From Eubacterium sp. (GTDB taxonomy: Bacteria; Bacillota; Clostridia; Lachnospirales; Lachnospiraceae), in NCBI GenBank assembly GCA_022776205.1, contig JALFIK010000048.1:1-7635 (forward strand): DNA of 7,635 nucleotides. The letters are read 5' to 3'. The translations under genes and the position numbers were made by a program. The notes below the pieces were generated by a model, which saw only the letters and a list, made by a program, of their open reading frames with translations, was not told where the DNA came from and ran no database searches. Shown in pieces: positions 4,851-7,635 of the stretch (the stretch's first letter is position 1; every line of letters begins with the position of its first letter).

Positions 4851-6248
4851 ATGGAAATGATAAATGAATTTGATACGATTGCAGCGATTGCTACTGCGGT
4901 TTCCAATGCGGGAATTGGTATTATTCGAATGAGCGGATCCGATTCAATGAAGATACTTTCCAGGATTTTTAAACCACGTAATCAAAAAACAGATGTTCAT
5001 GATCTGGAAAGTCATCATATTTATTATGGAAATATTCTGGATGGTGACGAGATTGTCGACGAATGTATTGTCCTGATTATGAAAGGACCATCCAGTTATA
5101 CCAGAGAGGATGTAGTAGAAATTGACTGCCATGGCGGAGTTGTGGTTTTATACAGAATTTTGAATCTGGTAATAAAAAATGGTGCCAGAGCGGCAGAGCC
5201 GGGGGAGTTTACAAAACGAGCTTTTTTGAATGGAAGAATAGATCTTTCTCAGGCAGAAGCGGTTATGGACCTTATTGATTCGAAAAATGAAATGGCCAGA
5301 AAAAATTCTCTTTCCCAATTAAGAGGAAGATTGTCAGAGAAAATAAAAAAAATCAGAGAAGAAATTATTTATCAGATTGCCTATATTGAATCCGCTCTTG
5401 ATGATCCGGAACATTACGATCTTACAGGATATCCGAATGAATTGCTTAAGTCAGATAATATCTGGATAAAGGATGTGGAACATCTCCTGGAAACTTATGA
5501 TAATGGAAGAATGATGGCAGAAGGAATTCGAACATGTATTGTGGGAAAACCCAATGCAGGAAAATCCTCTTTTTTAAATCAGCTTCTGGGAGAGGAGAGA
5601 GCAATCGTAACAGATATTGCAGGAACAACCAGGGATACTCTGGAAGAATCAGTAACAATTGATGGAGTGACGCTTCATATGGTGGATACTGCCGGAATCC
5701 GTGATACGGAAGATCAGGTGGAAAGTATCGGAGTGGAGCGTGCAAAAAGAGAAATAGAGTATGCAGATCTCGTATTATTTTTGGTGGATACTTCTGTGGA
5801 TTTCAGTGAGGAAGATCTGGAAATATTAGACGAAATCAGAGAAAAGAAAAAAATAATCTTATTAAATAAATCAGATAAATCAAAAGAAAATTTTGATTAT
5901 GAGCGATTGAGAGATTGTCTTGAAGAAGGAGATCCGGTGATTTCTGTTTCTGCAAAATATGGTGATGGAATTGATGATTTCCTTTTTGAATTAAAAAAAA
6001 TGATGTTTCATGGTAAAATAGATGTGAATCAGGAAATGTATATCACAAATGTCAGACACAAGGATGCTCTGGCGAAAGCATTGGAGAGCCTTTTATGTGT
6101 AAGAGACAGTATTGAAGGTGGAATGCCGGAGGATTTCTTTACGATTGATCTGATGAATGCTTATGAAAAACTGGGATTGATTGTTGGAGAATCCGTGGAA
6201 GATGATCTTGTAAATGAAATATTTTCCAGATTCTGTACGGGAAAATAA
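4851..6248 (+). CDS. mnmE: tRNA uridine-5-carboxymethylaminomethyl modification GTPase MnmE
   Basis: MnmE is a dimeric, potassium-activated GTPase that works with MnmG to modify the wobble uridine (U34) of certain tRNAs, using a folate one-carbon unit. From the chosen start the protein has 465 aa, normal for the family. The N-terminal folate-binding domain begins DTIAAIATAVSNAGIGIIR. The embedded G domain has G1 GKPNAGKS (232-239), G2 GTTRD (258-262), G3 DTAG (279-282), G4 NKSD (339-342) and G5 SAK (367-369). The C-terminus is FCTGK, with the conserved cysteine at 462; the usual motif is FC(I/V)GK, so Thr is a small deviation. Starts at 4848 or 4857 are also possible. It is followed after 23 nt by its partner mnmG. 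Confidence 0.96.
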   Translation: MEMINEFDTIAAIATAVSNAGIGIIRMSGSDSMKILSRIFKPRNQKTDVHDLESHHIYYGNILDGDEIVDECIVLIMKGPSSYTREDVVEIDCHGGVVVLYRILNLVIKNGARAAEPGEFTKRAFLNGRIDLSQAEAVMDLIDSKNEMARKNSLSQLRGRLSEKIKKIREEIIYQIAYIESALDDPEHYDLTGYPNELLKSDNIWIKDVEHLLETYDNGRMMAEGIRTCIVGKPNAGKSSFLNQLLGEERAIVTDIAGTTRDTLEESVTIDGVTLHMVDTAGIRDTEDQVESIGVERAKREIEYADLVLFLVDTSVDFSEEDLEILDEIREKKKIILLNKSDKSKENFDYERLRDCLEEGDPVISVSAKYGDGIDDFLFELKKMMFHGKIDVNQEMYITNVRHKDALAKALESLLCVRDSIEGGMPEDFFTIDLMNAYEKLGLIVGESVEDDLVNEIFSRFCTGK

Positions 6249-6271
6249 TAGAATCCTATTTGGAGGAAATA

Positions 6272-7635
6272 ATGAAGACAGTAGAAGAATATTATGATGT
6301 GGTTGTTGTCGGTGCCGGCCATGCAGGATGTGAGGCCGCCCTTGCCTCTGCAAGACTTGGATGTGAAACCATTATTTTTACCATTAGCATGAATAGTGTG
6401 GCTTTGATGCCATGTAATCCAAACATTGGTGGAAGCTCAAAAGGGCATCTGGTAAGAGAAATTGATGCTCTTGGTGGTGAGATGGGAAAAAATATTGACA
6501 AAACATTTATCCAGTCAAAAATGTTAAATAAATCAAAAGGTCCTGCTGTTCACTCACTTCGTGCCCAGGCGGATAAAGATGCCTATTCCATGACGATGCG
6601 TTATACTCTTCAGAATACGGATCATCTGACTCTCAGACAGGCAGAAGTGACAGAACTGATCGTTGAGGACGGTGTTATAAAGGGAGTGAAGACCTTTTCC
6701 GGAGCAATCTACCATGCCAGGGCAGTTGTACTTGCAACAGGAACTTATCTGAAAGCGAGGTGCCTTTATGGAGAAGTGGTAAATTATACCGGTCCCAATG
6801 GACTTCAGGCAGCGAATTATTTAAGTCAGTCTTTAAAAGATAACGGTGTGGAACTATATCGTTTTAAAACGGGGACTCCGGCCAGAATCGACAAGCGTTC
6901 TGTGAATTTTGATGAGATGGAAGAACAGTTTGGAGATGAGAAAATTGTCCCATTTAGTTTTACCAATAAGGAAGAGGACATTAAAAGAGAGCAGATTTCC
7001 TGTTGGCTGACTTATACGAATGAAGAAACACATAAAATAATCAGGGATAATCTTGACAGATCACCGATTTATTCTGGTGTGATTGAGGGAACCGGTCCAC
7101 GTTATTGTCCGTCTATCGAAGACAAGGTTGTGCGTTTTGCAGATAGAAAAAGGCATCAGCTATTCATAGAGCCAGAGGGAGAATATACAAATGAAATGTA
7201 TGTGGGCGGAATGAGCAGCTCTCTCCCTGAGGATGTACAATATGCAATGTATCGAACGGTAAAGGGGCTGGAAAATGTAAAAATAATCCGAAATGCCTAT
7301 GCGATTGAATATGACTGTATCAATCCAAACCAGCTAAGATTATCTCTGGAGTTTAAGAATATCAAAGGTCTTTTCAGTGGAGGACAATTTAATGGAAGTT
7401 CCGGATATGAAGAGGCGGCAGCTCAGGGACTGATTGCAGGAATTAATGCGGCGAGAAGTTGTCTTGGCAGGGAACCTCTGATATTGGATCGTTCCGAAGC
7501 ATATATCGGTGTATTAATTGATGATCTCGTTACGAAGGAAAATCATGAACCTTATCGTATGATGACATCACGGGCAGAGTATCGTCTGTTGTTAAGGCAG
7601 GACAATGCAGACATGCGTCTTACGGCAATCGGACA
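6272..7635 (+). CDS. mnmG: tRNA uridine-5-carboxymethylaminomethyl modification enzyme MnmG (partial, 3' end outside window)
   Basis: MnmG (GidA) is the FAD- and NADH-dependent partner of MnmE in making the 5-(carboxymethyl)aminomethyl group on wobble uridine. About 454 codons are present, open to the right edge; the family is usually about 620-650 aa, so the C-terminal MnmE/tRNA-binding part is missing. The N-terminus has the dinucleotide-binding motif VVVVGAGHAGCEAA (10-23). PCNPNIGGSSKGH (47-59) is the conserved CNPxIGG region. Further motifs are ATGTYL, KTGTPARID, the ISCWLTYTNEETH segment carrying the second conserved cysteine, GPRYCPSIEDK, and SRAEYRLLLRQDNAD near the edge. The start ATG has GGAGG (6262-6266) 5 nt upstream. 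There is no frameshift or stop in the visible part. Confidence 0.96.
   Translation, partial: MKTVEEYYDVVVVGAGHAGCEAALASARLGCETIIFTISMNSVALMPCNPNIGGSSKGHLVREIDALGGEMGKNIDKTFIQSKMLNKSKGPAVHSLRAQADKDAYSMTMRYTLQNTDHLTLRQAEVTELIVEDGVIKGVKTFSGAIYHARAVVLATGTYLKARCLYGEVVNYTGPNGLQAANYLSQSLKDNGVELYRFKTGTPARIDKRSVNFDEMEEQFGDEKIVPFSFTNKEEDIKREQISCWLTYTNEETHKIIRDNLDRSPIYSGVIEGTGPRYCPSIEDKVVRFADRKRHQLFIEPEGEYTNEMYVGGMSSSLPEDVQYAMYRTVKGLENVKIIRNAYAIEYDCINPNQLRLSLEFKNIKGLFSGGQFNGSSGYEEAAAQGLIAGINAARSCLGREPLILDRSEAYIGVLIDDLVTKENHEPYRMMTSRAEYRLLLRQDNADMRLTAIG

Noticed and set aside
6093..6501. Two minus-strand open frames over the mnmE end and mnmG start
   Set aside because: Both are antisense to well-identified genes and have no independent support.
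1..7635. CRISPR, insertion sequence, toxin-antitoxin or other new accessory system
   Set aside because: All sizeable gene space is filled by conserved housekeeping genes in their usual order; no long repeats, transposase or unexplained genes are present.

Overview
The window is a chromosomal replication-origin neighbourhood from a low-G+C Gram-positive bacterium. It most resembles a Clostridia genome, probably Lachnospiraceae. This rests on the gene order dnaA | rpmH-rnpA-yidD-yidC-jag-mnmE-mnmG, the strong AAGGAGG-type ribosome binding sites, the consensus DnaA boxes and the protein sequences. The family-level call is inference; no species is claimed.

Layout. Positions 1-275 hold no gene. 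They form the downstream half of a bipartite oriC, between dnaA and (expected beyond the left edge) dnaN. This part has two perfect and several near-perfect DnaA boxes and ends at the left edge with four perfect DnaA-trio units followed by A/T-only sequence. dnaA lies on the minus strand (276-1610). Positions 1611-2054 are the gene-free upstream half of oriC. It holds four perfect DnaA boxes, several one-mismatch boxes, inverted repeats around DnaA boxes, a likely dnaA promoter firing left, and a near-consensus sigma-A promoter firing right into rpmH.

From 2055 every gene is on the plus strand: rpmH (ribosomal protein L34), a terminator/attenuator hairpin, rnpA (RNase P protein), yidD, yidC (membrane insertase), jag/khpB (RNA-binding KH-R3H protein), a long terminator-like hairpin, mnmE (tRNA-modifying GTPase) and the first ~73% of mnmG, cut by the right edge.

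How the genes work together. DnaA binds the two box clusters, opens the DNA at the trio/AT-rich element and probably regulates its own promoter. The rightward operon joins ribosome synthesis (L34), tRNA 5' maturation (RnpA), membrane protein insertion (YidC, YidD), RNA binding (Jag) and wobble-uridine modification of tRNA (MnmE with MnmG). Transcription runs away from the origin on both sides, so it is co-directional with both forks. This is a conserved housekeeping region. I found no mobile element, CRISPR array, RNA gene or new accessory system. The points worth a second look are the compact trio element, the symmetry of the DnaA-box clusters, and the hairpins that punctuate the operon.
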